From Alphaproteobacteria bacterium (GTDB lineage: Bacteria; Pseudomonadota; Alphaproteobacteria; Sphingomonadales; Sphingomonadaceae), in assembly GCA_019239415.1 (NCBI GenBank), contig JAFAZW010000064.1, positions 1 through 59,061 on the forward strand: a DNA stretch of 59,061 nucleotides. The letters run 5' to 3'. Below are positions 28,474 to 37,148 of this stretch, piece after piece. The notes under the pieces were generated by a model. The model searched no databases. It worked only from the letters and a program-made list of their open reading frames with translations, and was not told the origin of the DNA. Positions within the stretch are counted from its first letter, which is position 1. Every line of letters begins with the position of its first letter. The position numbers and the translations under genes are program-made.

Positions 28474-29532
28474 GTGAGCGAGGCAGAAGAGCCGCCGGCG
28501 CAGGGGAGCCGCCGCACGGGGAAGCCGACGATCAACGACGTCGCGCGGCTCTCCGGCGTCTCGAAGAAGACGGTGAGCCGCGTCATCAACCGCTCGCCCT
28601 TGCTCAACGACGAGACGCGCCGACGGGTCGAGACGGTCATCCGCGAGCTCGGCTATGTGCCGAACCCGCAGGCGCGGGCACTGGCGCTGCGCACCAACTT
28701 CCTGATCGGCCTGATCCACGACAATCCCAACGCCCAGATGGTGCTCAACGTCCAGCAGGGCATTCTCGAGGCCCTGCAAGGGACCGATTTCGCGATGGTC
28801 GTCCGCCCCGTCGACCGCGGTGCGGCGACGCTGATGGACGACATACGCTCGTTCCTCGAGCGGCAGCGGCCCTATGGCGTCGTCATCCTGCCGCCGCTCA
28901 GCGAGAACGACGCCATCGCGCGGCTGTGCGACGAACTCGGCTGCCGCTACGTACGCATGGGATCGGCCGAGCTCGACGATGCCGAGCACATGGTCGCTTC
29001 GAACGACCGCGAGGCCGTCGCCGAGGCGGTCCAGTTCCTCTACACCTCCGGACACAAGCTGATCGGCCTTATCGCCGGACCGCACGGCTTCCGCTCGGCG
29101 GCCGAGCGCCGCCGCGGCTTCGAGGACGCGCTGCGCAGCGCCTCGCTGAAGCTGCCGCGCAGCCTGATCGCGGAGGGCAATTACACGTTCGAATCGGGCA
29201 TTGCCGCGGCCGAGAAGCTGCTCGACCTCAGTCCGCGACCCACCGCCATCTTCGCCAGCAACGACGAGATGGCCGCCGGCGTCATCCACGCCGCGCGGGC
29301 GCGCGATATCGCCGTGCCGGAGGAGCTCTCGGTCATCGGCTTCGACGATACGCCGATCGCCAGCCACATCTGGCCGCCGCTCACCACGGTGCGCTGGCCG
29401 ATCGTCTCGATGGCGCGCTCGGCCGCGCTCAAGCTTCTCGCCGGCCAGGGCCGCGGCGAGGAGGCGGAACCCTCCCTCTTCCTGTCGCGCCTCGTCCGCC
29501 GTGCCTCCGTCGCGTTCGCGCCACAGGGATGA
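28474..29532 (+). CDS. LacI-family transcriptional regulator of the uronate locus
   Basis: 352 residues from the GTG at 28474, which has GGGAG a few bases upstream. The N-terminal helix-turn-helix and hinge are textbook LacI: TINDVARLSGVSKKTVSRVI (about residues 19-38), then RELGYVPNPQARAL. The sugar-binding domain follows: FLIGLIHDNPNAQMVLNVQQ, TAIFASNDEMAAGVIHAA, LSVIGFDDTPIA. By position and by the shared palindromic sites around it, it probably represses uxaA-kdgA, kduI-kduD-kdgK, the receptor and the large exported protein until a pathway intermediate such as KDG binds. The effector is inferred. Confidence 0.92.
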   Translation: MSEAEEPPAQGSRRTGKPTINDVARLSGVSKKTVSRVINRSPLLNDETRRRVETVIRELGYVPNPQARALALRTNFLIGLIHDNPNAQMVLNVQQGILEALQGTDFAMVVRPVDRGAATLMDDIRSFLERQRPYGVVILPPLSENDAIARLCDELGCRYVRMGSAELDDAEHMVASNDREAVAEAVQFLYTSGHKLIGLIAGPHGFRSAAERRRGFEDALRSASLKLPRSLIAEGNYTFESGIAAAEKLLDLSPRPTAIFASNDEMAAGVIHAARARDIAVPEELSVIGFDDTPIASHIWPPLTTVRWPIVSMARSAALKLLAGQGRGEEAEPSLFLSRLVRRASVAFAPQG

Positions 29533-29550
29533 CGCCCTTGCATCGACGCA

Positions 29551-29564
29551 TGACACCGGTTACC
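29551..29564. promoter_or_regulatory. LacI-type operator, site C (kduI operon)
   Basis: TGACACCGGTTACC, 101 bp before the preferred kduI start at 29665 and 62 bp before the alternative ATG at 29626. It lies between the regulator stop and the kduI operon. Confidence 0.7.
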
Positions 29565-29664
29565 GGCATGAAAGGAGCGGCGCGGGAGATGGCCGCCGCG
29601 AGAGGCGTTTAGGCCTGCCGCCTCGATGAACCGCACAACCTTGCAGCCTGACGGAGCCTTCCCG

Positions 29665-30504
29665 ATGTACGATCGCACCTACTACGCCACGCATCCCGAC
29701 ATGATGGAGTGCGTCTCGAACGAGGAGCTCAGGGACCGCTACCTGATCCAGGGCCTGTTCCGCGACGGCAAATGCGTGCTGAACTACACCCACGCCGACC
29801 GCTTCGTGATCGGCGGCGTCGTCGTCGCCGGCGGCGAGGTGCGGCTGCCGGACCAGACGGAGCCCGCTGCCGCCGCCGGTCATCCGTTCCTCGAGCGGCG
29901 CGAGCTCGCCGTGGTCAATGTCGGCAAGGCGGCGGGGACGGTCACCGTGGACGGGGAGGCGTTCGCGCTCGGCAGCAAGGACTGCCTCTACGTCACCATG
30001 GGCGCGAAGGACGTGATCTTCTCCGGCGAGGGCGCCCGCTTCTACCTCGCCTCCTGCCCCGCGCATCAGGCGTTCCGTACGCGCAAGCTGGAAATCGCGC
30101 AGGCCAATGCCCTGGAGCGCGGCAGCCTCGAGGAGTCGAACGAACGCACGATCTACCAGCTGGTCATCCCCGGCGTCTGCGATTCGGCGCAGCTGGTCAT
30201 GGGCCTCACCGTGCTGAAGCCGGGCTCGGTCTGGAACACGATGCCGCCGCACATCCACGAGCGGCGCAGCGAAATCTATTTCTACTTCGAGCTCGACGGC
30301 GAGAGCGACCGGGTGTTCCACTTCATGGGCGAAGGCGAGCAGCTCCGCCATATCGTCATGGCCAATGAGGAAGCGGTGATCAGCCCGGTCTGGTCGGTCC
30401 ACATGGGCGCCGGCACCAAGGCCTATGCCTTCATCTGGGCGATGGCCGGCGAGAATCAGGACTATACCGACATGAACGTCCTCGACATCTGCCAGCTGCA
30501 GTGA
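29665..30504 (+). CDS. kduI: 5-dehydro-4-deoxy-D-glucuronate isomerase
   Basis: 279 residues from the ATG at 29665, which has GGAG 8 bases upstream and gives the E. coli KduI length. An ATG at 29626 adds 13 residues and has no ribosome site. Converts 5-keto-4-deoxyuronate, the spontaneous product of unsaturated uronate, to 2,5-diketo-3-deoxygluconate. The zinc-binding cupin residues are visible in [15 protein letters not shown] (His, His, Glu) and [11 protein letters not shown] (His). It is the first gene of the kduI-kduD-kdgK-esterase operon. Confidence 0.96.
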   Translation: MYDRTYYATHPDMMECVSNEELRDRYLIQGLFRDGKCVLNYTHADRFVIGGVVVAGGEVRLPDQTEPAAAAGHPFLERRELAVVNVGKAAGTVTVDGEAFALGSKDCLYVTMGAKDVIFSGEGARFYLASCPAHQAFRTRKLEIAQANALERGSLEESNERTIYQLVIPGVCDSAQLVMGLTVLKPGSVWNTMPPHIHERRSEIYFYFELDGESDRVFHFMGEGEQLRHIVMANEEAVISPVWSVHMGAGTKAYAFIWAMAGENQDYTDMNVLDICQLQ

Positions 30505-30512
30505 ACCACCAC

Positions 30513-30593
30513 CGTCAGCCCGGACTCGATCCGGGATCCATCTTCTTCCCGGGTGCCATGGAGAAGCTGGATTCCGGCTTTCGCCGGAATGAC
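30513..30593. repeat. Intergenic repeat between kduI and kduD
   Basis: GTCAGCCCGGACTCGATCCG at one end and CCGGCTTTCGCCGGAATGAC at the other give two hairpins (CCCGGACTCGATCCGGG and ATTCCGGCTTTCGCCGGAAT). A type widespread in sphingomonads, here inserted inside an operon. Confidence 0.75.
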
Positions 30594-30610
30594 GAGAGAG
30601 CGGAGTGCGA

Positions 30611-31366
30611 ATGACCCACCCCTTCGACCTCACCGGCCGCGTCGCCCTGGTTACCGGCGCCAATACGGGCATCGGCCGGGCCATCGCCGTCGCGCTCGCC
30701 GAGGCCGGCGCCGACGTCGCCCTCGTCGGCCGCTCGCCCGCCGACGAAACCGCGGCGGCGGTCGCGGCCGCCGGTCGCCGGTCGATCCAGGTCCGTGCCG
30801 ACCTTGCCACCATCGCGCCGGTGCAGGACGTGGTCGACCGCACGCTGGCCGAGCTCGACGGCCTCGACATCCTCGTCAACAATGCGGGGATCATCCGCCG
30901 CGCCGATGCCGTCGACTTCTCCGAAGCGGATTGGGACGCGGTGGTCGACACCAACCTCAAGTCGGTCTTCTTCCTGTGCCAGGCGGCGGGTCGGCAGATG
31001 ATCGCGAAAGGACGCGGCAAGATCGTCAACATCGCCTCGCTGCTGAGCTTCCAGGGCGGCATCCGCGTGCCGAGCTACACCGCCTCGAAATCCGGCGTCG
31101 CCGGGCTTACGAAGCTCCTCGCGAACGAATGGGCCGCGAAGGGAGTCAATGTGAACGCGATCGCGCCGGGCTACATCGCCACCAACAACACCGCCGCGCT
31201 TCAGGCGGACGAGACCCGCAACCGGCAGATCGTCGAGCGCATACCCGCCGGCCGTTGGGGCGCGCCTGCCGATCTCGGCGGCGCCGCCGTCTTCCTCGCG
31301 TCGGCCGCGTCCGATTACGTCAACGGCCACATCCTTGCCGTCGACGGCGGGTGGCTGGCGCGATGA
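30611..31366 (+). CDS. kduD: 2-dehydro-3-deoxy-D-gluconate 5-dehydrogenase
   Basis: 251 residues, the family length. SDR that reduces 2,5-diketo-3-deoxygluconate to KDG with NAD(P)H. Motifs: ALVTGANTGIGRAIAVALA, ILVNNAGIIRRADAVDFSEA (the 'IIRR' after NNAG is typical of KduD), IVNIASLLSFQGGIRVPSY, and the active site Y-TASK. The start at 30611 follows GGAG. It overlaps the kdgK start by ATGA, so translation is coupled. Confidence 0.95.
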   Translation: MTHPFDLTGRVALVTGANTGIGRAIAVALAEAGADVALVGRSPADETAAAVAAAGRRSIQVRADLATIAPVQDVVDRTLAELDGLDILVNNAGIIRRADAVDFSEADWDAVVDTNLKSVFFLCQAAGRQMIAKGRGKIVNIASLLSFQGGIRVPSYTASKSGVAGLTKLLANEWAAKGVNVNAIAPGYIATNNTAALQADETRNRQIVERIPAGRWGAPADLGGAAVFLASAASDYVNGHILAVDGGWLAR

Positions 31367-32367
31367 CCGTCGCCTGCTTCGGCGAGATCCTGCTGCGCAT
31401 GACCGCGCCGGGGCGCGAGCTGATGCTGCAGAAGCCCCACCTCGACGTCTATGTCGCCGGCGCCGAGGCGAATGTCGGGGTCGGGCTCGCCAATCTCGGC
31501 CACCGGGTGAAGATGGTCAGCCGGCTTCCCGACAACGCGCTCGGCCAGGCGGCGCTCGACGCGGTCCGGCGGCACGGCGTGGACGTCTCGGCGGTGACCC
31601 GGACGGCGGGCCGCATGGGCCTCTACTTCCTGACCCAGGGCGCCGGCCTGCGCGCCTCGGAAATCTTCTACGACCGCAAGGACAGCGCCTTCGCCAAAGC
31701 GGGGCCCGAGGATTTCGATTGGCCCGGCCTGCTCGAGGGGGTCGAGCTCCTCCACCTCTCCGGCATCACGCCGGCGCTCGGACCGCGCTCGGCGGAGGCA
31801 GCGATCGCCGCCGCCGAAGCCGCCGCCGCGCGCGGCATCGCCGTGTCGTTCGACGGCAATTACCGCGCGCAGCTCTGGGAGAGCTGGGACAGCGATCCGA
31901 AGGGCGTGCTGACCCGGCTCGTTTCGAAGGCGACGATCCTGTTCGGCAACCACCGCGACATCTCGCTCCTCCTCGGCCGCAACTTCGGCGGCGGCGGCGC
32001 GGATCGGCGTCGCGAAGCGGCGGAAGCCGCCTTCCGCGCGTTCCCGAACCTGAAGCGCATCGCGTCGACCGCCCGCCACGTCGAGGACGCCGACCGCCAC
32101 CGCATATCCGCGCGAATCGACGAGCCGATCACGAGCGTGCAGACCGAGGAAGTGCTGGTCGCCGGCATCGTCGACCGGATCGGCGCGGGCGACGCCTTCG
32201 CCGCGGGCGTGCTCCACGGCGTGCTCGGCGGCCGCGATCTCGACCGGACGGTGCGCTCCGGCCTCGCGCTGACCTGCCTCAAGCATTCGCTGCCGGGGGA
32301 CTTCAGCCTGTTCGGGCCCGGCGACATCGAGGCCTTCCTGGCAGGCGGCTTCGACGTCCGGCGGTGA
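31363..32367 (+). CDS. kdgK: 2-keto-3-deoxygluconate kinase (PfkB family)
   Basis: 334 residues. PfkB/ribokinase fold: AGAEANVGVGLANLGHRVKM near the N terminus, and the C-terminal signature IVDRIGAGDAFAAGVLHG with the catalytic Asp and anion hole. Phosphorylates KDG to KDPG, the substrate of KdgA. The function is assigned from fold plus its place between kduD and an esterase; other PfkB sugar kinases look similar. The ATG overlaps the kduD stop, and the next gene overlaps its own stop by GTGA. Confidence 0.88.
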   Translation: MTVACFGEILLRMTAPGRELMLQKPHLDVYVAGAEANVGVGLANLGHRVKMVSRLPDNALGQAALDAVRRHGVDVSAVTRTAGRMGLYFLTQGAGLRASEIFYDRKDSAFAKAGPEDFDWPGLLEGVELLHLSGITPALGPRSAEAAIAAAEAAAARGIAVSFDGNYRAQLWESWDSDPKGVLTRLVSKATILFGNHRDISLLLGRNFGGGGADRRREAAEAAFRAFPNLKRIASTARHVEDADRHRISARIDEPITSVQTEEVLVAGIVDRIGAGDAFAAGVLHGVLGGRDLDRTVRSGLALTCLKHSLPGDFSLFGPGDIEAFLAGGFDVRR

Positions 32368-33899
32368 TCGACCGCCGGGCCTTCCTCGTCGCCGCCGGCG
32401 CCGCCGCCGCGACGCCGGCTTTCGCGCAGGGCGATCCGCTCGTGCCGACCACCCTCGGCCCGGTCCGCGGCTCCCGCGAGGACGGACTCTGCGTCTTCCG
32501 CGGCATACGCTACGGCCTGGCGCCGCGCTTCCGGGCACCGTCCGCGCCGCCATTCTCCCGCGACGCGGTCGCCGCCACGGCCTTCGGTCCGTCCTGCCCG
32601 CAACGCAACGGCCGCTACCGGGCGACGAGCGAGGATTGCCTCTTCCTCAACGTCTGGACGCCCGACGCGCGGCCCGGCGCGCGTCGGCCGGTGACGGTCT
32701 ATATCCACGGCGGCGCCTATTCGACCGGCTCGGTGGTCGATCCGCTCAACGATGGCCGGCACCTGGCTCGGCACGGCGACGCCGTGGTCGTCACCGTCAA
32801 CCACCGGCTGAACGTCTTCGGTTATCTCTATCTCGCCCGGCTCGACCCGCGCTTTCCGGACAGCGGCAATGCCGGGCAGCTCGACCTCATCCTGGCGCTG
32901 GACTGGGTGCGCCGGAACATCGCCGCGTTCGGCGGCGACCCGGCGCGGGTCCTGGTCTTCGGCCAGTCGGGCGGCGGCGCGAAGATCGCGACATTGATGG
33001 GGATGCCGGCGGCGAGGGACCGCTTCCACCGCGCGATCACGATGAGCGGCCAGCAGGTCACCGCCTCCGGCCCCCTTAACGCCACCGCGCGGGCGCGGGC
33101 CTATCTCGCGGCGCTGAAGGCAACCCCCGCCGATCTCGTCGCGATGCCGGCGGAACGGCTGGTCGATGGGCTTGCCGCCACCGATCCGATCCTCGGCGGC
33201 GGCGTCTACATGGGTCCCGTTCTCGACATGAAGTGGCTGGTCCGCCACCCCTTCTGGCCCGACGCGAATCCCCAGTCGAACGCGATCCCGATGATGCTCG
33301 GCAACACGCGGGACGAGACCCGCGCCTTCATCGACCCCGACAGCGAGAAGGTCCGCACCCTCGGCTGGGACAATCTCGCCGAGCGGATCGCCCCCGAGCT
33401 GCGCGTCGACATCGCCCCGGAATGGGTGGTGGAGCAATATCGCCGCCGCTTCCCCTCCTGGTCGCCGGAGCGGATCTTCTACGCGGCGACGACCGCGGGG
33501 CGGAGCTGGCCCGGCCAGGTCATCGAAGCCGACGCGCGGGCGGCGGCCCGCACCCGCACCTGGGTCTACCAGGTCGATTTCCAGTCGCCGACCCAGCCGA
33601 GGCGCGGCGCGCCGCACACGATGGACATCGCCCTTGCCTTCGGGACGCTGGGGGCGGAGGGCTCCTACACTGGAACCGGCCCCGAAGCCCGCGCGGTCAG
33701 CCGCCGGATGATGGACGCATTCACCGCCTTCGCGCGCACCGGCGATCCGAACGCGACCGGCCTTCCCCACTGGCCGGTCTATGCGCTGCCCGAGCGGGCG
33801 ACGATGATCTTCGACGTCGCGACCCGCGCGCAAGACGACCCGCGGCGCTGGGAGCGCGAGCTGTTCGCCCGCATACCCTACATCCAGCCCGGCAGCTGA
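32364..33899 (+). CDS. Exported type-B carboxylesterase
   Basis: 511 residues from a GTG overlapping the kdgK stop. The N terminus (DRRAFLVAAGAAAATPAFAQ) is a Tat-like or Sec signal peptide. Carboxylesterase type B features: FRGIRYGLA, SEDCLFLNVWTPD, YIHGGAYSTGS (oxyanion hole), VFGQSGGGAKIATLM with the nucleophile Ser near residue 202, and the catalytic His probably in GAPHTMDIALAFG. Its strict coupling to kdgK suggests it removes methyl, acetyl or feruloyl groups from the uronate polymer; the exact ester is not known. Confidence 0.85.
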   Translation: MIDRRAFLVAAGAAAATPAFAQGDPLVPTTLGPVRGSREDGLCVFRGIRYGLAPRFRAPSAPPFSRDAVAATAFGPSCPQRNGRYRATSEDCLFLNVWTPDARPGARRPVTVYIHGGAYSTGSVVDPLNDGRHLARHGDAVVVTVNHRLNVFGYLYLARLDPRFPDSGNAGQLDLILALDWVRRNIAAFGGDPARVLVFGQSGGGAKIATLMGMPAARDRFHRAITMSGQQVTASGPLNATARARAYLAALKATPADLVAMPAERLVDGLAATDPILGGGVYMGPVLDMKWLVRHPFWPDANPQSNAIPMMLGNTRDETRAFIDPDSEKVRTLGWDNLAERIAPELRVDIAPEWVVEQYRRRFPSWSPERIFYAATTAGRSWPGQVIEADARAAARTRTWVYQVDFQSPTQPRRGAPHTMDIALAFGTLGAEGSYTGTGPEARAVSRRMMDAFTAFARTGDPNATGLPHWPVYALPERATMIFDVATRAQDDPRRWERELFARIPYIQPGS

Positions 33900-33948
33900 G
33901 CTGGCGCACCTGCGCTTGACACCGGGCGCAGTCGGAGCCAGAAGCTTA

Positions 33949-33962
33949 TGACACCGGTTACT
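33949..33962. promoter_or_regulatory. LacI-type operator, site D (upstream of the TonB receptor)
   Basis: TGACACCGGTTACT. A partial copy, TGACACCGGGCGCA, lies at 33917-33930. With site E it brackets a terminator-like element. Confidence 0.65.
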
Positions 33963-34021
33963 CAAGGAGCCGGAGCGGGCGACTCGGCAGACATGGCGGA
34001 GCGCCCCCGAGGAGGAGGTCG

Positions 34022-34076
34022 GCCGCGCCGCAACGCGCATTCCGCACCCTCCTTGCGCGGCTCGGCCGGGTTTTTT
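34022..34076 (+). terminator. Possible terminator between site D and site E
   Basis: GCCGCGC (34022-34028) pairs exactly with GCGCGGC (34055-34061), and a smaller CGGC-TCG-GCCG hairpin follows. TTTTTT runs at 34071-34076. The long spacing between the main stem and the T-run weakens it. It could end the kdu operon or act as a leader attenuator for transcripts starting near site D. Confidence 0.35.
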
Positions 34077-34087
34077 GGCGCCGGTTT

Positions 34088-34101
34088 AGACACCGGTGTC
34101 A
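34088..34101. promoter_or_regulatory. LacI-type operator, site E (TonB receptor)
   Basis: AGACACCGGTGTCA, the most symmetric site (13 of 14 bases palindromic to consensus). It lies 46 bp before the receptor start. Confidence 0.7.
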
Positions 34102-34146
34102 CTGGCTTTTGTCCCGCCGCGAACGCGGCAACAGGAGGGGATGGAA

Positions 34147-37134
34147 ATGGGTACTCGTCTGGCTTCGCTCCGTCAGTCCCGCGGCGGCCGCTACCTCGCC
34201 GCGGCGTCGCTCGGCGCCCTCGCGCTCGCCCTCGCGGTGCCGGCCTCGGCGCAGAGCGCGCAGGCGCCGCAGAACCCGCCGCCCGCACCGGCGCCCGCGC
34301 CGGGCGTGCCGAGCGCCGCCGCGCCGGCCGACCGGGCCGTGACGACCATCGACCAGCCCGGCACGCCGCAGGCGGGGGCCAGCGCAGATCAGCCCGCGGA
34401 CGAAGGCGCGATCGTCGTCACCGGCTTCCGCAGCAGCCTGGCGCGCGCGCTCAACATGAAGAAGCTCGAGAATGCGGCGACCGATTCGATCCTCGCCGAG
34501 GACATCGGCAAGTTCCCCGACCTGAACCTCTCCGAGTCGATCCAGCGCATTCCCGGCGTCGCCCTCCAGCGCGACGGTGGCGAGGGGCGGCAGATCACCG
34601 TGCGCGGCCTCGGCCCCCAGTTCACCCGTGTCCGCATCAACGGCATGGAGGCGCTGACCACCGCCGGCGGCGCCGACGCGTCGGGCGGCACCAACCGCAG
34701 CCGTTCGTTCGACTTCAACGTCTTCGCCTCGGACCTCTTCAACGCCATCACCCTGCGCAAGACGGCCGAGGCTTCGGTCGAGGAAGGATCGCTCGGCGCC
34801 ACGGTCGACCTGCGCACCGCGCGTCCCTTCGATTACAAGGGCTTCACCCTCACCGCCTCGCTGCAGGGCGACTATAACGACCTTTCGAAGAAGGTGACGC
34901 CGCGCGGCGCCATCCTCGTTTCCGATATCTTCGCCAACGGCACGCTCGGCGCCCTCGTGTCGGTCGCCTACACCAAGCGTCAGCTGATCGAGGAGGGGCC
35001 GAGCACGGTGCGCTGGGCGCCGGCGACGAGCTTCGCCCCCGGCTTCCAGAGCGTCGGCGGGGTGACCTGCCTCAACGCCGCCGGCAGCGCGGCGCTCAGC
35101 CCGGCACCGGGCGATTGCGGCACCGTCGATGCCGCGCAGCATCCCCGCTTCCCGCGCCAGGACTGGTATTATGACGACCAGCAGCGGCTCGGCGTCACCG
35201 CCTCGCTGCAGTGGAAGCCGTCCGAGAACACCCTGATCAGCCTCGACGGCCTCTACGCCGACTTCAAGGGCACGCGCGAGGAGCGCTATCTGGAGGCGCC
35301 CTCGTTCAGCGTCGGCGGCGCCTGCACCAACGCCAACCGCGCCACCAGCTGCGGCATCGCCGACACCGAGGTGACCAACTACCAGATCACCAACGGGGTC
35401 ATGTACAAGGGCACGTTCAACGACGTGGACCTGCGCGTCGAGGACCGCTTCGACCGCCTCGACACCAAGTTCCAGCAGCTGACCCTCGACGGCATGCAGA
35501 AGTTCGGGGAGCACGTCACCCTGACCTTCACGGGCGGCCATTCGACCTCGAAGCACCGCAACCCCGTCCAGAACACGCTGACCTTCGACCAGTATAATGT
35601 CGACAATTACAGCTACGACTACGGCTCGCCGAGCGGTCGCAGCCCGATCTTCAATTTCGGCACCGCCAACCTCACCGACCCCAATTCCTGGGTGCTGTCG
35701 CAGATCCGCCTGCGCGCGGCGACGGCCGACAACCGCTTCGACAACGCCCAGGCGGCGCTCAACTGGAAGCTGAGCGACGATTTCCAGATCGATTTCGGCG
35801 GCGAGTGGAAGAAGTACAAATTCTCCACCACCGAGCTTCGGCGCCAGAACGCCGCCAGCCCGAGCACGAACCAGGAAACCACCATTCCCGCCGCCATCGC
35901 CGCGATGGGTGTCGGCGGGCTCGGCCATGTCGTCACCGTCGGCGGCTACACCTTCTTCGCCCCCGATTACGCCGGGGCCGACGCCCAGCTCCATTTCGGC
36001 GACCCGACCGCCTTCGGCGGCGCCTTCGCGCTGGGGCCGGGGCCGGCGCTGGGCAACAACGCGACGGTGCGGGAGCGCGATCAGGGCGGCTTCGTCCAGG
36101 CCAGCTTCCACCACGACTTCGGCAGCATGGTGCTGCGCGGCAATGTCGGCGTGCGCTATGTCGAAACCCGCACCGCCTCGACCGGCTACGCGATCGTCAA
36201 CAACGCGATCAACCAGATCACGGTGAACAGCAGCTATCACGACTGGCTGCCCTCGGCGAACGTCGTCTTCGAGCCCGTCCGCAACTTCGACATCCGGTTC
36301 GCCGCGGCGAAGGTCATGTCGCGGCCGAGCCTCGGCAGCCTCAACCCCGGCGCGACGATCAACGTTTCCGGCGCCAACCGCACGGTCTCGGGCGGCAATC
36401 CGTTCCTGCAGCCGTTCCGGGCGAACAGCTACGACCTCGCCTTCGAATGGTATTTCCAGCCCGGCGCCCTGCTGTCGGTCGCCTTGTTCGAGAAGGATGT
36501 CGGGAGCTTCATCACCACGCTGCAGAGCCGCGGCGTCTTCTCGACCAATCCGTTCGGGCTGCCGACCAGCCTGATGACGGCCGCCTGCGGCAATCTCGCC
36601 GGCTGCGACGCGACCACCATCTTCACGTTCAGCTCGCCGGCCAACACGCCGGGCGGCCCGGTCAAGGGCTTCGAGGTCAATTACCAGCAGCCGTTCAAAT
36701 TCCTGCCGGGCTTCCTCAGCCACACCGGCGTCCTGCTCAACTACACGGGCGTCAAGTCGAAGATCAAATATCTGAACGCCGCCGGCGCCGTCGTCGCCGT
36801 CAACGACCTCACCCAGCTGTCGCGCAAGTCCGCCAACGCCACTCTCTATTACGAGGACAGCAAGCTGAGCGCCCGCGTCTCCGCCTCCTATCGCAGCGGC
36901 TATCTGACCCAGATCCCGGCGGCGGAAGCGGGGAACGACGTGCAGGGGACGAACAGCACCCTCAACGTCGATGCCTCGATCCAGTACACGATCAACCGGC
37001 ATTTCAAGGTGACGCTCGAAGGGATCAACCTCACCGACGAGCACCAAGACCAATATGTCGACAGCCGCGACATGCTGTCGGTCTACCACCATACCGGCCG
37101 CGAGCTGCTGTTCGGCGTCCGCTACACCTTCTGA
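34147..37134 (+). CDS. TonB-dependent receptor of the uronate locus
   Basis: 995 residues; AGGAGG lies 8 bases before the ATG at 34147, while the ATG at 34141 is too close. Signal peptide (YLAAASLGALALALAVPASAQ) and a Pro/Ala-rich linker, then the plug domain: IVVTGFRSSLARAL, DIGKFPDLNLSESIQRIPGV, ITVRGLGPQFTRVRINGM. The barrel ends with a terminal Phe (LLFGVRYTF), as outer-membrane proteins do. The plug belongs to the large sugar-type receptors common in Caulobacter, Xanthomonas and sphingomonads. Probably takes up oligogalacturonides or similar oligo-uronates, inferred from context and operators D and E. Confidence 0.93.
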   Translation: MGTRLASLRQSRGGRYLAAASLGALALALAVPASAQSAQAPQNPPPAPAPAPGVPSAAAPADRAVTTIDQPGTPQAGASADQPADEGAIVVTGFRSSLARALNMKKLENAATDSILAEDIGKFPDLNLSESIQRIPGVALQRDGGEGRQITVRGLGPQFTRVRINGMEALTTAGGADASGGTNRSRSFDFNVFASDLFNAITLRKTAEASVEEGSLGATVDLRTARPFDYKGFTLTASLQGDYNDLSKKVTPRGAILVSDIFANGTLGALVSVAYTKRQLIEEGPSTVRWAPATSFAPGFQSVGGVTCLNAAGSAALSPAPGDCGTVDAAQHPRFPRQDWYYDDQQRLGVTASLQWKPSENTLISLDGLYADFKGTREERYLEAPSFSVGGACTNANRATSCGIADTEVTNYQITNGVMYKGTFNDVDLRVEDRFDRLDTKFQQLTLDGMQKFGEHVTLTFTGGHSTSKHRNPVQNTLTFDQYNVDNYSYDYGSPSGRSPIFNFGTANLTDPNSWVLSQIRLRAATADNRFDNAQAALNWKLSDDFQIDFGGEWKKYKFSTTELRRQNAASPSTNQETTIPAAIAAMGVGGLGHVVTVGGYTFFAPDYAGADAQLHFGDPTAFGGAFALGPGPALGNNATVRERDQGGFVQASFHHDFGSMVLRGNVGVRYVETRTASTGYAIVNNAINQITVNSSYHDWLPSANVVFEPVRNFDIRFAAAKVMSRPSLGSLNPGATINVSGANRTVSGGNPFLQPFRANSYDLAFEWYFQPGALLSVALFEKDVGSFITTLQSRGVFSTNPFGLPTSLMTAACGNLAGCDATTIFTFSSPANTPGGPVKGFEVNYQQPFKFLPGFLSHTGVLLNYTGVKSKIKYLNAAGAVVAVNDLTQLSRKSANATLYYEDSKLSARVSASYRSGYLTQIPAAEAGNDVQGTNSTLNVDASIQYTINRHFKVTLEGINLTDEHQDQYVDSRDMLSVYHHTGRELLFGVRYTF

Positions 37135-37148
37135 CCGGGGCGGCGGAG

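Noticed and set aside
33917-33930. TGACACCGGGCGCA as a seventh LacI-type operator
   Set aside because: Only one half matches the consensus and there is no promoter element of its own; kept only as a note beside site D.
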